NCBI GenBank assembly: GCA_026984735.1
Contig: JALSRN010000055.1
Location: forward strand, 1-49,667
Reading direction: 5' to 3'
DNA length: 49,667 bases
Source of the DNA: Sedimenticola sp.
GTDB lineage: Bacteria > Pseudomonadota > Gammaproteobacteria > Chromatiales > Chromatiaceae
This document shows, in pieces, positions 14,946 to 28,133 of this stretch. Position numbers and translations under genes: made by a program. Position 1 is the first letter of the stretch; each line of letters opens with the position of its first letter. The notes under the pieces were generated by a model. It ran no database searches. It was not told the DNA's origin and was given only the letters and a program-made list of their open reading frames with translations.

Positions 14946-16021
14946 ACGAGCGCATCCGCAGCCGCCTGGAGAAGATCCAGGAGCGGTTCGAGGAGATCAC
15001 CGGCCTGCTCGCCGACCCCGCCGTGCAGAGCGATAGCGACCGTTTCCGCGAGCTGAGCCGGGAATACGCCCAGCTGGAGCCGGTGGCCGACTGCTATCGG
15101 CGCTATCGGGAGGCGGAAAGCGAGTTCGAAGCCGCGGGCGAACTGCTCGAGGACGCCGAGATGGCCGAGCTGGCGCGCGAGTCCCGCGGCGAGGCGCGCG
15201 CGCGGATGGAAGCGCTGGAACCGGAGCTCAAGCGATTGCTGCTGCCGCGCGACCCCAACGACGAGCGCAACGTCTTTCTGGAGATCCGCGCCGGCACGGG
15301 AGGCGCCGAGGCGGCGCTCTTCGCCGGTGACCTGCTGCGCGCCTATCTGCGCTATGCCGAGCGACGGGGCTGGAGCGCCGAGCTGATCAGCGAGAGCCCG
15401 GGCGAGCTCGGCGGATACAAGGAAGTGGTGGCACGCATCCGCGGCCGCGAGGTCTACTCCCGCCTCAAGTTCGAATCGGGCGTGCACCGGGTGCAGCGGG
15501 TGCCGGAGACCGAGTCGCAGGGGCGCATCCACACCTCGGCGGTGACCGTGGCCATTTTGCCCGAGGCCGAGAGCATCGACGAGGTGGAGATCGACCCCGG
15601 CGAACTGCGCATCGACACCTTCCGCGCCTCGGGCGCCGGCGGCCAACACGTGAACAAGACCGACTCGGCGGTGCGCGTCACCCACCTGCCCACCGGCATC
15701 GTGGCGGAGTGCCAGGACGAACGCTCCCAGCACAAGAACCGGGCGCGGGCGATGGCGCTGCTGCAAGCGAAGCTGCTGTCGCGCGCGCGGGATCGGCAGG
15801 CGCGGGAGCGGGCCGCCGACCGCCGCTTGCAGGTGGGCAGCGGCGACCGTTCCGAGCGGATCCGCACCTACAACTTTCCCCAGAACCGGGTCACCGACCA
15901 CCGCATCAACCTCACGATCTACAAGCTGGACGAGGTGATGGAAGGCGACTTCGACCCGATCATCGATCCCCTGCTCCAGGAATACCAGGCCGAGCAACTG
16001 GCCGAGCTCTCCGCCGCGTGA
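14942..16021 (+). CDS. prfA: Peptide chain release factor 1
   Basis: A 359-residue release factor recognising UAG and UAA stop codons. The GGQ motif is at residues 233-235 ([22 protein letters not shown]), the same numbering as E. coli. The ATG overlaps the hemA TGA (ATGA), and its stop overlaps prmC, so the three are translationally coupled. The next gene, prmC, methylates the GGQ glutamine. Confidence 0.97.
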   Translation: MNERIRSRLEKIQERFEEITGLLADPAVQSDSDRFRELSREYAQLEPVADCYRRYREAESEFEAAGELLEDAEMAELARESRGEARARMEALEPELKRLLLPRDPNDERNVFLEIRAGTGGAEAALFAGDLLRAYLRYAERRGWSAELISESPGELGGYKEVVARIRGREVYSRLKFESGVHRVQRVPETESQGRIHTSAVTVAILPEAESIDEVEIDPGELRIDTFRASGAGGQHVNKTDSAVRVTHLPTGIVAECQDERSQHKNRARAMALLQAKLLSRARDRQARERAADRRLQVGSGDRSERIRTYNFPQNRVTDHRINLTIYKLDEVMEGDFDPIIDPLLQEYQAEQLAELSAA

Positions 16022-16899
16022 CCACCGTTCGACAGGCACTGGAAGAGGGGCGCTCCATCGAGGACGCCCGGCTCATTCTCGCCCATGCGGTGGGACGCGA
16101 CCCCGCCTGGCTCTACGCCTGGCCGGAACGGGAGCTGGAACCGGCGCAGCTGACCCGCTACCGTGAGCTGCTGCGCCGGCGGGCCGCGGGCGAGCCCCTG
16201 GCCTATCTCACCGGCGAGAAAGAGTTCTGGTCCCTGCCGCTGCGGGTGACCCCCGCCACCCTGGTTCCGCGCCCGGAGACGGAGCTGCTGGTGGAATCGG
16301 CGCTGCGTCTCTTTCCTGCGCCGGAACAGAGCGGCCGGCGGCAGGAGCCCACCCCCCCGCCGGAGCCGGAAGATCGCTCCGGGAAACTGAAGGCGCTCGA
16401 CCTGGGCACCGGCTCCGGCGCCATCGCCCTGGCCCTGGCCGCCGAGCGGCCCGCCTGGAAGATCGCCGCCACCGACGTCAGCGCCGAGGCCCTGGCGGTG
16501 GCGAAAGAGAACGCCCAGCGCCTGCGGCTGGAGAACCTCCGATTCTTCCAAGGCGACTGGTACGAAGCGCTGCCGCCCGGCGAACGCTTCCAGCTCATCC
16601 TCTGCAATCCCCCCTACGTGGCCGCGGAAGACCCCAATCTACGAGGCGACGGCGTCGCCCATGAGCCGCCGAGCGCCCTTGCCGCCGGCCGCGACGGGTT
16701 GGAGGAGCTGCGTCTGGTGATCGCCGGCGCGCCGGCCCGGCTGGAGGCGGGCGGCTGGCTGCTGGTGGAGCACGGCATGGATCAGGGCAAGGCGGTGCGA
16801 AGGCTGTTCCGGCAGGCGGGCTTCCGGTCGGTGGAGACCCGCCGGGACCTGGCGGGCAGGGACAGAGCCACCCTCGGCTGCTATGCTCCTTCACCATGA
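16018..16899 (+). CDS. prmC: Release factor glutamine methyltransferase
   Basis: A 293-residue SAM-dependent enzyme that N5-methylates the GGQ glutamine of RF1 and RF2. The SAM motif is [15 protein letters not shown] and the catalytic NPPY is at 197-200 ([14 protein letters not shown]). The start is GTG 16018 inside the prfA stop. It is slightly longer than E. coli PrmC (277) because of a Pro/Glu-rich linker (about residues 100-125, including TPPPEPED) between the helical N-terminal domain and the catalytic domain. Confidence 0.96.
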   Translation: MTTVRQALEEGRSIEDARLILAHAVGRDPAWLYAWPERELEPAQLTRYRELLRRRAAGEPLAYLTGEKEFWSLPLRVTPATLVPRPETELLVESALRLFPAPEQSGRRQEPTPPPEPEDRSGKLKALDLGTGSGAIALALAAERPAWKIAATDVSAEALAVAKENAQRLRLENLRFFQGDWYEALPPGERFQLILCNPPYVAAEDPNLRGDGVAHEPPSALAAGRDGLEELRLVIAGAPARLEAGGWLLVEHGMDQGKAVRRLFRQAGFRSVETRRDLAGRDRATLGCYAPSP

Positions 16900-17636
16900 A
16901 CGACGACGAACTGCTTCTCTACAGCCGCCAGATCATGCTCCCCCAGATCGACCTGGAGGGGCAGCAGCGGCTGCTCGACTCGCGCGCCCTGATCGTCGGC
17001 CTGGGTGGCCTCGGATCGCCGGCGGCCCTCTACCTCGCCGCGGCGGGAGTGGGAGCGCTGACGCTGGTGGACTACGACCAGGTGGAGCTGAGCAACCTCC
17101 AGCGGCAGATCGTCCACCGCCGCCAGAACCTCGGCCGCCCCAAGGTGGAGTCGGCCGCGGAGACCCTGGCCGGCGTCAACCCCGGCTGCCGGATCGAGCC
17201 CATTCCGGAAAGGCTGGAGGAGATCGTCCTGGAGGAGCAGGTGGCGGCCGCCGACGTGGTGCTCGACTGCAGCGACAACTTCGCCACCCGCTTCGCCATC
17301 AACCGCGCCTGCGTGCTCACCGGCACCCCCCTGGTGTCGGGCTCGGCCATCCGCTGGGAGGGGCAGGTGGCGGTCTTCAACGACCGGCCCGGCGCCCCCT
17401 GCTACCACTGCCTCTACGGCGACAGCGGCGAGCTGGACGCCACCTGCGCGGCCAACGGCGTGCTGGCCCCGGTGGTGGGCATCATCGGCGCCATCCAGGC
17501 CACCGAGGCGATCAAGCTGCTGGCGGGGGCGGGCGAGGCGCTGAGCGGCCGGCTGCTGCTGCTCGACGCCCTCGCCATGGAACTGCGCACGTTGAAGCTG
17601 CGGCCCGACCCCGGCTGCCCGGTCTGCGGCGCATGA
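16896..17636 (+). CDS. moeB: E1-like adenylyltransferase MoeB/ThiF
   Basis: A 246-residue protein that adenylates the C-terminus of a small sulphur carrier such as MoaD or ThiS. The nucleotide loop is GLGGLGSPAALYLAAAG, followed by the Asp-containing LVDYDQVELSNLQRQI. Two zinc-binding CxxC pairs are present, at CYHC and the extreme C-terminal CPVC. Neighbour order hemA-prfA-prmC-moeB matches Pseudomonas, which favours MoeB (molybdopterin) over ThiF. ModABC lies elsewhere in the window, consistent with molybdenum use. It overlaps both neighbours by 4 nt. Confidence 0.88.
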   Translation: MNDDELLLYSRQIMLPQIDLEGQQRLLDSRALIVGLGGLGSPAALYLAAAGVGALTLVDYDQVELSNLQRQIVHRRQNLGRPKVESAAETLAGVNPGCRIEPIPERLEEIVLEEQVAAADVVLDCSDNFATRFAINRACVLTGTPLVSGSAIRWEGQVAVFNDRPGAPCYHCLYGDSGELDATCAANGVLAPVVGIIGAIQATEAIKLLAGAGEALSGRLLLLDALAMELRTLKLRPDPGCPVCGA

Positions 17637-18235
17637 GCAAAGTGGAAAGGGAGCGCTTCGACCCCGCCCGACTGCGCCGGGACATCGTCTTCCAGGAGCG
17701 CCTGCTGGGCCACCCGCTCACCTTCCACACCACCTGGGGGCTCTTCTCCCCCAAGGGCATCGACGCCGGCACCCACCTGTTGCTGGACCATCTGCGGGTG
17801 GCCCCCGACGAGCGCGCTCTCGATCTCGGCTGCGGCTACGGTCCCCTGGGGCTGGCCATCGCCAAGGAGGCGCCGGCGGGCTTCTGCACCCTGGTGGACA
17901 AGGACTTCGTGGCGGTGGAGTACGCCAGGAAGAACGCCGCCATCAACGGCATCGAAAACGTGGAAGTGCTGTTGAGCAACGGCCTCGACCAGGTTCCTCC
18001 CGAGCGCCGCTTCACCCTGGCGGTGACCAACCTGCCGGCCAAGACCGGCAAGGAGCACTACTATCTCTTCTTCCACGACATTCGCGAGCGGCTCGAGCCC
18101 GGCGGGCGCTTCTACGTGGTGGTCATCACCGGCCTGCGCCAGTTCGTCGCCCGCGCTTTCAAGGAGGTGTTCGGAAATCACCGCAAGGTGAAGCAGGGAA
18201 AGAGCCACACGGTGGCCATGGCGGCCAAGCGGTAG
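17633..18235 (+). CDS. Small class I SAM methyltransferase (RsmC/YbxB-like)
   Basis: A 200-residue single-domain methyltransferase of the MTS type (COG2813-like). It has FSPKGIDAGTHLLLDHL before the SAM site LDLGCGYGPLGLAIA, then the acidic-loop segment VDKDFVAVEYARKNA. The place where N-specific methyltransferases have NPPF/Y reads NLPAKTGKEHY, so the middle Pro is Leu. It is the fifth gene of the hemA run, starting in the moeB stop (ATGA). The substrate is unknown; 16S rRNA guanine is likely by family but unproven given the changed motif. Confidence 0.78.
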   Translation: MSKVERERFDPARLRRDIVFQERLLGHPLTFHTTWGLFSPKGIDAGTHLLLDHLRVAPDERALDLGCGYGPLGLAIAKEAPAGFCTLVDKDFVAVEYARKNAAINGIENVEVLLSNGLDQVPPERRFTLAVTNLPAKTGKEHYYLFFHDIRERLEPGGRFYVVVITGLRQFVARAFKEVFGNHRKVKQGKSHTVAMAAKR

Positions 18236-18270
18236 TGACAGGCGACAGGAGCAAGAGCGGCGAAACGGAA

Positions 18271-19715
18271 CTACCCCGCCAGCTTCTTGCGCAGCAGCTC
18301 GTTCACCTGCTTGGGATTGGCCTTGCCCTGACTCTTCTTCATCACCTGGCCGACGAAGAAGCCGAGCATCTTGGGCTGTTTCTTGGGATCGGCGTTGCGG
18401 TAATTCTCCACCTGGGCGGCGTTCTCGGCCAGCACTTCGTCCACGATCGCTTCGATGGCGCCGCTGTCGGTGATCTGCTTCAGCCCCTTCTCTTCGATGA
18501 TGGCGTCGGCGGAGCGGCCGCTGGCCCACATCTCCTCGAAGACGCTCTTGGCGATCTTGCCCGAAATGGTGTCGTCGGCGATGCGCAGCACCAGCCCTCC
18601 CAACGCCTCGGCGGAGAGGGGGCTCTCGGAGAGCTCCAGCCCGGCCTTGTTGAGGGCGCCATAGAGCTCCACCATCATCCAGTTGGCGGCCAGCTTGGCG
18701 TCCCCGGCCACGGCCACCACCCCCTCGTAATAGTCGGCGGCGGCGCGGCTGGCGGTGAGCACGTCGGCGTCGTAGGGGGAGAGGCCGTACTGCTCCTCGA
18801 AGCGGCGGCGGCGCGCCTCGGGCAGCTCGGGCATGTCACGCACCGTCTCCTCGATGAAAGCGTCGTCGACCACCAGCGGCAGCAGGTCGGGGTCGGGGAA
18901 GTAGCGGTAGTCGTTGGCCTCCTCCTTGGTGCGCATGGAGCGAGTCTCGTCCTTCTGGGCGTCGTAGAGCCGGGTCTCCTGCACCACGGCGCTGCCTGAC
19001 TCCAACAGGTCGATCTGCCGCTCCACCTCGAAATTGATGGCCCGTTCGAGAAAACGGAAGGAGTTGAGGTTCTTCAGCTCGGTGCGGGTGCCCAATTTCT
19101 CCTCGCCCCGGGGGCGCACCGAGACGTTGGCGTCCATGCGGAAAGAGCCCTCCTGCATGTTGCCGTCGCAGATCCCCAGATAGGTGACGATCTGGTGGAT
19201 CTTCTTGGCGTAGGCCACCGCCTCCTTCGCCGAGCGCAGATCGGGCTCGGAGACGATCTCCAGCAGGGGCGTGCCGGCGCGGTTGAGGTCGATGCCGGTG
19301 TAGCCGTGGAAATCCTCGTGCAGCGACTTGCCGGCGTCCTCCTCCAGGTGGGCACGGGTGACGCCGATCCGTTTAACCGCTCCCCCCTCGAGCAAAATCT
19401 CCACGTGACCGCGGCCGACGATGGGCAGCTCGTACTGGCTGATCTGGTAGCCTTTGGGCAGGTCGGGGTAGAAATAGTTCTTGCGCGCGAAGACCGAGCG
19501 GCGGGCGATCTCCGCCTCGATGGCGGTGCCGAAGAGCACCGCCTTGCGCACCGCCTGCTCGTTGAGCACCGGCAGCACGCCGGGGAAGCCGAGGTCCACC
19601 AGACAGGCCTGGGTATTGGGCTCGGCCCCGAAAGCGGTGGAGGCGCCGGAGAAGATCTTCGAGCGGGTGGTGAGCTGCGCGTGGATCTCCAGGCCGATGA
19701 CGGTTTCCCACTCCA

Positions 19716-19716
<1 letters not shown>
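18271..19716 (-). CDS. gatB: Asp-tRNA(Asn)/Glu-tRNA(Gln) amidotransferase subunit B
   Basis: A 481-residue subunit that binds the misacylated tRNA and activates it in the GatCAB complex. The N-terminus [45 protein letters not shown] and a helical C-terminal YqeY-like domain are all present. The ATG at 19716 shares one base with the gatA stop (TGATG). It is the last gene of gatC-gatA-gatB. Confidence 0.97.
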
Positions 19717-21175
<1,459 letters not shown>

Positions 21176-21179
<4 letters not shown>

Positions 21180-21463
21180 TCGATCACCCTGGGCACCAGA
21201 TAGAGCCCCCGTTCCACCAGGGGCGCCACCGCCTGGTACTGCTCGCGGCGGTTCTCCTCGGTGACCACGTCCGGACGCAGGCGCTGATGCATCTCCAGCG
21301 GATGAGCCATGGGAGCGATGCCGGCGGTGTCGAGCGCCTCCATCTGCTCCACCAGATCCAAGATGCCCGACAGCTCCCCGCGCAGCGCGTCGAGCTCCGC
21401 CTCGGAAACGGCCAGGCGGGCCAGGTGGGCGATCTTCGCCACGTCGTCGCGTTCCAGGGTCAT
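21176..21463 (-). CDS. gatC: Asp/Glu-tRNA amidotransferase subunit C
   Basis: A 95-residue small subunit that wraps GatA and GatB together. [20 protein letters not shown] and the end [13 protein letters not shown] are family hallmarks. It is the first gene of the gat operon, divergent from mreB across a 266-nt gap, an arrangement also found in Pseudomonas. I see no convincing promoter boxes in that gap. Confidence 0.95.
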
Positions 21464-21636
21464 CGGTTCCGTTCTTTAGGGAGTGGGCCGGCAAGGCCGG
21501 AAAAACTACCACAGAAAGGCCCACCATTTCCACATTCCGACGCTGCCGGAAGCTCCAATCCGGGACTCCGCGAGGGAACGACCGGCAGGCCCGGAGCCCT
21601 CCCCCTTGCCCCCCGGCACACCTGTTGATAGATTAG

Positions 21637-22776
<1,140 letters not shown>

Positions 22777-22782
22777 CCCGAA

Positions 22783-23679
22783 ATCAAGTTCATATTCGCA
22801 GAAGGACCCTCTCCGGGAGCGCGTCTCATCGGCGCCATGATGCTCTCCATCCTCCTCATGGTGATGGACCACCGGTTTCACCAGACCGAGACGCTGCGTA
22901 GCGTGCTCTCCACCCTCACCTATCCCATTCAACGATTGGCGGAGCTGCCCGGCGACGTCGGCGGCTGGCTCGCGGAGCGCTTCAAGAGCCGCAGCCGGTT
23001 GGAGCGCGAAAACCTCCAACTGAGGCGTGAGAACCTGGAACTGAAGGCGGAACTCCAACAGCTCGCCTCGCTGCAGGCGGAAAACGAGCGGTTGCGCGAC
23101 CTCCTCGGTTCGGCCTACAAGATCGGCAATCGGGTGCTCGTGGCCGAGCTCTCCGCCATGGACCTGGACCCTTTCCGACAGCAAGTGGTAATCGACAAGG
23201 GAAGCGCCTCGGGCGTCTACGCCGGACAGGCGGTGCTCGACGCCCGGGCGGTGATGGGGCAGGTGATCCACGTCTCCCCGCTGCGCGCCACCGTGCTGCT
23301 CATCACCGATGCCCACCACGCCCTGCCGGTGCAGGTGCTGCGCAACGGCCTGCGCACCATCGCCGTGGGCACCGGCCGCATCGACCGCCTGGAGCTTCCC
23401 TACCTGCCCAACAACGCCGACATCCGGCCGAACGATCTACTGGTCACCTCGGGGCTTGGGGGCAAGTTTCCGCCTGGCTATCCGGTGGCGCGAGTCGCCG
23501 AGGTAAAACGGCTCCCCGGCAAACCCTTCGCCCGGGTGACGGCCACGCCCCTGGCGCAGCTCGACCGCGCCCGCGAGGTGCTGCTGGTGTGGGAAGTGAA
23601 ACCCCCCGCCGTGCAGCCGGAAAAGCCGAAGCGTCCTCAAGAAGGCGCTTCCTCCAGCCCCGAACCGGAAGCTCCCTGA
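22783..23679 (+). CDS. mreC: Cell-shape protein MreC, with a probable ATC start codon
   Basis: A 298-residue bitopic inner-membrane protein; its periplasmic domain links MreB to PBP2. A membrane helix is followed by a coiled coil (ERENLQLRRENLELKAELQQ) and the beta-barrel domain (VVIDKGSASGVYAGQAV, TSGLGGKFPPGYPVA). The first ATG is at 22837, but the codons before it read IKFIFAEGPSPGARLIGA, aligning with the MreC N-terminus (E. coli MKPIFSRGPSLQIRL). No ATG, GTG or TTG lies between the mreB stop (22774-22776, in the same frame) and 22837. GGAG at 22770-22773 is 9 nt from the ATC at 22783, whereas the spacing to ATG 22837 is poor. If ATG 22837 is used, the protein is 280 residues and loses its conserved cytoplasmic tail. 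Confidence 0.9.
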   Translation: MKFIFAEGPSPGARLIGAMMLSILLMVMDHRFHQTETLRSVLSTLTYPIQRLAELPGDVGGWLAERFKSRSRLERENLQLRRENLELKAELQQLASLQAENERLRDLLGSAYKIGNRVLVAELSAMDLDPFRQQVVIDKGSASGVYAGQAVLDARAVMGQVIHVSPLRATVLLITDAHHALPVQVLRNGLRTIAVGTGRIDRLELPYLPNNADIRPNDLLVTSGLGGKFPPGYPVARVAEVKRLPGKPFARVTATPLAQLDRAREVLLVWEVKPPAVQPEKPKRPQEGASSSPEPEAP

Positions 23680-24152
23680 TGCGCGGCTACGGCGTCATTC
23701 TGACCACGCTGCTGATCAGCTTGGTGCTCAGCGTTCTGCCCATGCCCCAGGAGCTCCAGTTCTATCGCATCCAGTGGACCGCCCTGGTGCTAGTCTATTG
23801 GTGCATGGCCGTGCCGGAAAAGGTCGGAGTGGGTTTCGCCTTCGTCGCCGGCCTGCTGCTCGACATCCTCACTGGAACCCTGTTGGGACAACACGCACTC
23901 GGGCTCTCGGTGATCGCCTTCATCACTCTCAAGAGCTACCGGAGAGTCCGGGTCTTCCCCCTTTGGCAGCAATCGGTCTACCTGGTGGTGCTGCTGGCGC
24001 TGGAGAGGCTGCTCTTTTTCTGGGTAGACGGCACCATCGGCCGGCCAGCCAAAACCGCGGAATCCTGGCTGGCACCTCTTCTGGGCGGTCTGATCTGGCC
24101 CTGGTTCTTCATCATCATGCGTGACCTGCGCAGACGCTTCCACACGTCGTGA
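23679..24152 (+). CDS. mreD: Rod-shape protein MreD
   Basis: A 157-residue inner-membrane protein with about five hydrophobic helices (e.g. VILTTLLISLVLSVLP, ALVLVYWCMAV, GFAFVAGLLLDILTGTLLG). LLDILTGTLLGQHAL is the MreD motif. Its ATG shares one base with the mreC stop (TGATG), and its own stop overlaps mrdA by 4 nt. Confidence 0.93.
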   Translation: MRGYGVILTTLLISLVLSVLPMPQELQFYRIQWTALVLVYWCMAVPEKVGVGFAFVAGLLLDILTGTLLGQHALGLSVIAFITLKSYRRVRVFPLWQQSVYLVVLLALERLLFFWVDGTIGRPAKTAESWLAPLLGGLIWPWFFIIMRDLRRRFHTS

Positions 24153-26023
24153 ACAACGGTTTCGAGTTCAAGGACTACCGCCGGGAAGGGCGTCTTTTCA
24201 CCCGCCGGGCCCTGGTCGCCGCGCTGGGCGTGGTGCTCTCCCTCGGGGGAATCGTCACGCGGCTGATCTACCTTCAGGTGATCCGCCACGACCACTTCAC
24301 CACCCTGGCCCAGGATAACCGGGTGAAGCTGGTGCCCCTTCCTCCCACCCGCGGCCTCATCTACGACCGGGAGGGACGGCTGCTGGCCCTCAACCGGCCG
24401 GCTTTCAACCTGGAGCTGATTCCCGAAAAGGTGGGCGACGTGGAAGGAACGCTGGAACGGCTGGGCCGACTCATCGAGCTGCGCCCCACAGACCTGGAGC
24501 GGTTCCAACGGCTGCGCAAACAGCATCGGCGCTTCGAAAGCATTCCGGTGAAGCTGGACGTCAGCGACGAGGAGGCCGCGATCTTCGCGGTGAATCAGTA
24601 CCAGTTTCCCGGCGTCGCCATCCGCGCCCGCCTGCGGCGCACCTATCCGTTGGGCGCCGCCCTCTCCCATGTGGTGGGGTACGTGGGGCGTATCAGCGCC
24701 GCCGATTTGAAACGCATCGACCCTTCCAACTACGCGGGCACCACCTACATCGGCAAGACCGGCGTGGAGCGCAGCTACGAAAAAGTGCTGCACGGCCAAG
24801 TGGGCTTTCAGCAGGTGGAAGTGAACGCCCTGGGCAAGACGGTGCGCGTGCTCAGCGAGACGCCGCCCCGCCCCGGAGAGAGCCTGCGCCTCAACCTCGA
24901 CAGCCGCTTGCAGCGTGTGGCGCTTGAAGCCTTCGGCGACTACAACGGCGCGGCGGTGGCCCTGGATCCCCGCAACGGGGCGGTGCTGGCCCTGGTGAGC
25001 AAGCCGGGATACGACCCCAACCCCTTCGTCGACGGCATCAGCACCAAGGCCTACGAAAAGCTGCGCTCGGACCCGGACAAACCGCTGTTCAACCGCGCTC
25101 TGAAAGGAGCCTATCCCCCCGGCTCCACCATCAAGCCCTTCATGGGGTTGGCCGGCCTCGAGCTCGGTGTCATCACGACCCGCACCAAGCGCTATTGCCC
25201 CGGCTTCTTCCAGTTGCCCGGCCGCGACCACAAATACCGCGACTGGAAAAAGGGGGGACACGGCATGACCGACCTCGACAAGGCCATCACCCAGTCCTGT
25301 GACGTCTTTTTTTACCAGCTCGCCCACGAGACCGGCATCGATCGCCTGCAGAGCTATCTTCAGCAGTTCCGTTTCGGGGAGCGCACCGGCATCGACCTCC
25401 TCGGCGAACAGCGCGGCATCCGCCCTTCTCGGGAGTGGAAACGCAAGCGCTACAAACAGGTTTGGTTTCCCGGGGAGACGGTGATCATCGGCATCGGCCA
25501 AGGCAGCTTTCAAGCCACCCCGCTGCAGCTGGCGGCGGCCACCGCCGCCCTGGCCAACGGCGGCCACTATTTCGAGCCCAGGGTGGTGGCCGAGCGGATC
25601 GACGAGGGCAGCGGTCGGCGGACGGCGGTGCCGCCTCGGGAGCACCCCATTCCCATCGGCGACGAAGCCCACTGGCGGGCGATCCGCCAGGCCATGATCC
25701 ACGTGGTGGAGAGCCCCCACGGCACGGCGAGGCGTATCCGCAGCCGGCGTTACCGCATCGCCGGCAAGACCGGCACGGCCCAGGTCTTCAGCGTGGCCCA
25801 GGATGCCGAGTACAAAGAGGAGGAGGTGGCCCGTCGCATGCGCGACCACGCCCTCTTCATCGCCTTCGCGCCGGTGGAGGAGCCCCGCATCGCCGTGGCG
25901 GTGATCGTCGAGAACGGGGGACATGGCGGTTCCACCGCCGCTCCCATCGCGCGGAAGATCATGGACGCCTGGCTGTTGCCGGATCGACCCGAAAATCCTG
26001 CCCCACCCGGAGCCCTGCCATGA
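24149..26023 (+). CDS. mrdA: Penicillin-binding protein 2 (peptidoglycan transpeptidase of the elongasome)
   Basis: A 624-residue bitopic class B PBP that cross-links peptidoglycan during elongation. One helix lies at about residues 21-43, then the pedestal domain ([34 protein letters not shown]), then the transpeptidase domain with SxxK at 326-329 (STIK), SxN-type SCD at 383-385 and KTG at 540-542. The GTG start at 24149 overlaps the mreD stop by 4 nt. It pairs with RodA, encoded next. Confidence 0.96.
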   Translation: MNNGFEFKDYRREGRLFTRRALVAALGVVLSLGGIVTRLIYLQVIRHDHFTTLAQDNRVKLVPLPPTRGLIYDREGRLLALNRPAFNLELIPEKVGDVEGTLERLGRLIELRPTDLERFQRLRKQHRRFESIPVKLDVSDEEAAIFAVNQYQFPGVAIRARLRRTYPLGAALSHVVGYVGRISAADLKRIDPSNYAGTTYIGKTGVERSYEKVLHGQVGFQQVEVNALGKTVRVLSETPPRPGESLRLNLDSRLQRVALEAFGDYNGAAVALDPRNGAVLALVSKPGYDPNPFVDGISTKAYEKLRSDPDKPLFNRALKGAYPPGSTIKPFMGLAGLELGVITTRTKRYCPGFFQLPGRDHKYRDWKKGGHGMTDLDKAITQSCDVFFYQLAHETGIDRLQSYLQQFRFGERTGIDLLGEQRGIRPSREWKRKRYKQVWFPGETVIIGIGQGSFQATPLQLAAATAALANGGHYFEPRVVAERIDEGSGRRTAVPPREHPIPIGDEAHWRAIRQAMIHVVESPHGTARRIRSRRYRIAGKTGTAQVFSVAQDAEYKEEEVARRMRDHALFIAFAPVEEPRIAVAVIVENGGHGGSTAAPIARKIMDAWLLPDRPENPAPPGALP

Positions 26024-27159
26024 ACACCGGCCCCACCTCTCCCAGCGGCCTGCCGCCGAGCGAACCGGCACGTCCCCGCGGCCTGCTGGCGCGACTCCAT
26101 CTGGACCTGCCGCTGCTCACCGGATTGCTGCTTCTGTGCGGCTACGGCCTGGTGGTGCTCTATTCCGCCAGCGGCCAGGATATGGCGCAGGTGGAGCGCC
26201 AGCTGATGCGTCTGGGAATCGCCTTCGCCGTGATGGTGGGGGTGGCCCAGTTCCATCCCCACACCTTTCGTCGCTGGAGCCCCTGGCTCTACCTGGCGGG
26301 AGTGGCGATGCTGGCGCTGGTACTGGTCATGGGGGTGGTGGGCAAAGGGGCGCAGCGCTGGCTGGACCTCGGCTTCATGCGCTTTCAGCCCTCCGAGCTG
26401 GTGAAGCTGGCCACTCCCATGATGATCGCCTGGTATCTCTCGGCCCGTCCCCTGCCGCCCACCTGGAAGCAGTTGGCGGTGAGCCTGGCGTTGATCCTCC
26501 TGCCGGTGCTGCTCATCGCCCGCCAGCCCGACCTTGGCACCGCCATCCTGGTGGCCGCCAGCGGTTTCTTCGTGCTCTTTCTCGCCGGCATGAGCTGGCG
26601 GCTCATCGCCGGCCTGGGAGTGACGGCGGCCGCCGCCGCTCCGGTGCTGTGGCACTTCATGCGCGACTACCAGCGCAAACGGGTGCTCACTTTCCTCAAC
26701 CCCGAGAGCGACCCCCTGGGCGCCGGCTATCACATCATCCAGTCCAAGATCGCCATCGGCTCGGGCGGCATCTACGGCAAAGGGTGGCTCAACGGCACCC
26801 AATCGCAGCTCGAATTTCTGCCGGAACGCCACACCGACTTCATCTTCGCGGTGCTGGGCGAGGAGTTCGGGCTGCTCGGCGCCCTGCTGCTGTTGTCGCT
26901 CTCTCTGTTCGTCATCCTGCGCGGCCTGCAGATCGCGGCCCAGGCTCAAGACAGCTACAACCGGCTGCTGGCGGGATCGCTGGTACTGGTCTTCTTCGTC
27001 TACCTTTTCGTCAACACCGGCATGGTGAGCGGCATGCTGCCGGTGGTGGGCGTGCCGCTGCCGCTGGTGAGCTACGGCGGAACCTCGCTGGTGACCCTGC
27101 TGGCCAGTTTCGGTATGCTCATGTCCATCCACACTCACAGGAAGCTGTTGCCCAAATGA
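26020..27159 (+). CDS. rodA: Peptidoglycan glycosyltransferase RodA
   Basis: A 379-residue SEDS-family polymerase that extends glycan strands from lipid II with PBP2. Multiple membrane helices are present, with [43 protein letters not shown]-type signature segments (read in parts) and [15 protein letters not shown] near the end. An N-terminal Pro/Ser-rich tail of about 20 residues precedes the first helix. The ATG at 26020 overlaps the mrdA stop. Confidence 0.96.
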   Translation: MNTGPTSPSGLPPSEPARPRGLLARLHLDLPLLTGLLLLCGYGLVVLYSASGQDMAQVERQLMRLGIAFAVMVGVAQFHPHTFRRWSPWLYLAGVAMLALVLVMGVVGKGAQRWLDLGFMRFQPSELVKLATPMMIAWYLSARPLPPTWKQLAVSLALILLPVLLIARQPDLGTAILVAASGFFVLFLAGMSWRLIAGLGVTAAAAAPVLWHFMRDYQRKRVLTFLNPESDPLGAGYHIIQSKIAIGSGGIYGKGWLNGTQSQLEFLPERHTDFIFAVLGEEFGLLGALLLLSLSLFVILRGLQIAAQAQDSYNRLLAGSLVLVFFVYLFVNTGMVSGMLPVVGVPLPLVSYGGTSLVTLLASFGMLMSIHTHRKLLPK

Positions 27160-28133
27160 GGCGAGCCGGGCGGATTCTGCTGTTCTTGCTGGCGCTCTCC
27201 CTCGCGGCGGGAGCGGAGGAGCGGCCGCCCGCGGTGGATCGCTTCATCCAGCGGATGGTGGAACGACACGGCTTCGATCGGGACCGGCTCCAGGCGACGC
27301 TCGCCAAGGCGCGGCTGCGCCGCTCCGTTCTCGACAAGATCAGCCACCCGGCGGAACGGACGCTCAATTGGAGCCAGTACCGCCGCATCTTCCTCACCGA
27401 CCGGCGGATCCGCCAGGGCGCCGCCTTTCTGCGACGCAACCAGCAGGCGCTGCAACGCGCGGAACGGCGGTATGGAGTCCCTCCCAGCATCGTCACCGCC
27501 ATCCTCGGCGTGGAAACCTTTTACGGTCGGCTCACCGGCAAGGAGCGGGTGCTGGACGCGCTCTACACCCTGGCCTTCCACTATCCGCCGCGCAGCCGCT
27601 TCTTCTCCGCCGAACTGGAGAAGTTCCTGTTGCTCATGCGTCAGGAGAAGATGGATCCCACCGAGCCGCGCGGCTCCTACGCCGGCGCCATGGGGCTCGG
27701 CCAGTTCATGCCGAGCAGCTATCTCCAGTACGCCGTGGACTTCGACGGCGACGGGCGGCGCGATCTGTGGAAGAACGAGACCGACGCCATCGGCAGCGTG
27801 GCCAACTATTTCGCCCGCCACGGCTGGAAGCGGGATTTTCCCGTGGTCCTGCGGGCGAACGGCGTGGATCCGCGGCGTCACCGTCGCTTTCTCGACGGAA
27901 AGCTGAAGCCCTCCTTCACGCTGGCCGAGCTGCGCGCGGCGGGCATCGGTTTCGATTCCCTGATCAACGACCGGCTGAAAGCGTCGCTCATCGAATTGAA
28001 GACCGACCAGAGCTCCGAGTACTGGCTGGGGCTCGACAACTTCTATGTCATCACCCGCTACAACCACAGCCCCATGTACGCCATGGCCGTCTACCAGCTG
28101 GCGAAGGCGATCGAGGAGAGGAAAGCCCCATGA
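27156..28133 (+). CDS. mltB: Lytic murein transglycosylase B
   Basis: A 325-residue periplasmic enzyme cutting glycan strands to 1,6-anhydro-muropeptides. The catalytic Glu is E120 in [32 protein letters not shown] and NYFARHGW are family motifs, the DFDGDG-type loop being the Slt35 calcium site. The N-terminus [21 protein letters not shown] is a cleavable signal peptide without a lipobox Cys, so unlike E. coli MltB it should be soluble, or at least not lipid-anchored. It overlaps rodA and rlpA by 4 nt each. Confidence 0.94.
   Translation: MRRAGRILLFLLALSLAAGAEERPPAVDRFIQRMVERHGFDRDRLQATLAKARLRRSVLDKISHPAERTLNWSQYRRIFLTDRRIRQGAAFLRRNQQALQRAERRYGVPPSIVTAILGVETFYGRLTGKERVLDALYTLAFHYPPRSRFFSAELEKFLLLMRQEKMDPTEPRGSYAGAMGLGQFMPSSYLQYAVDFDGDGRRDLWKNETDAIGSVANYFARHGWKRDFPVVLRANGVDPRRHRRFLDGKLKPSFTLAELRAAGIGFDSLINDRLKASLIELKTDQSSEYWLGLDNFYVITRYNHSPMYAMAVYQLAKAIEERKAP

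Noticed and set aside
21483-21500. CCGGC-AAG-GCCGG hairpin in the gatC-mreB gap as a terminator
   Set aside because: It lies upstream of both divergent genes, is only 5 bp long and has no T-tract.
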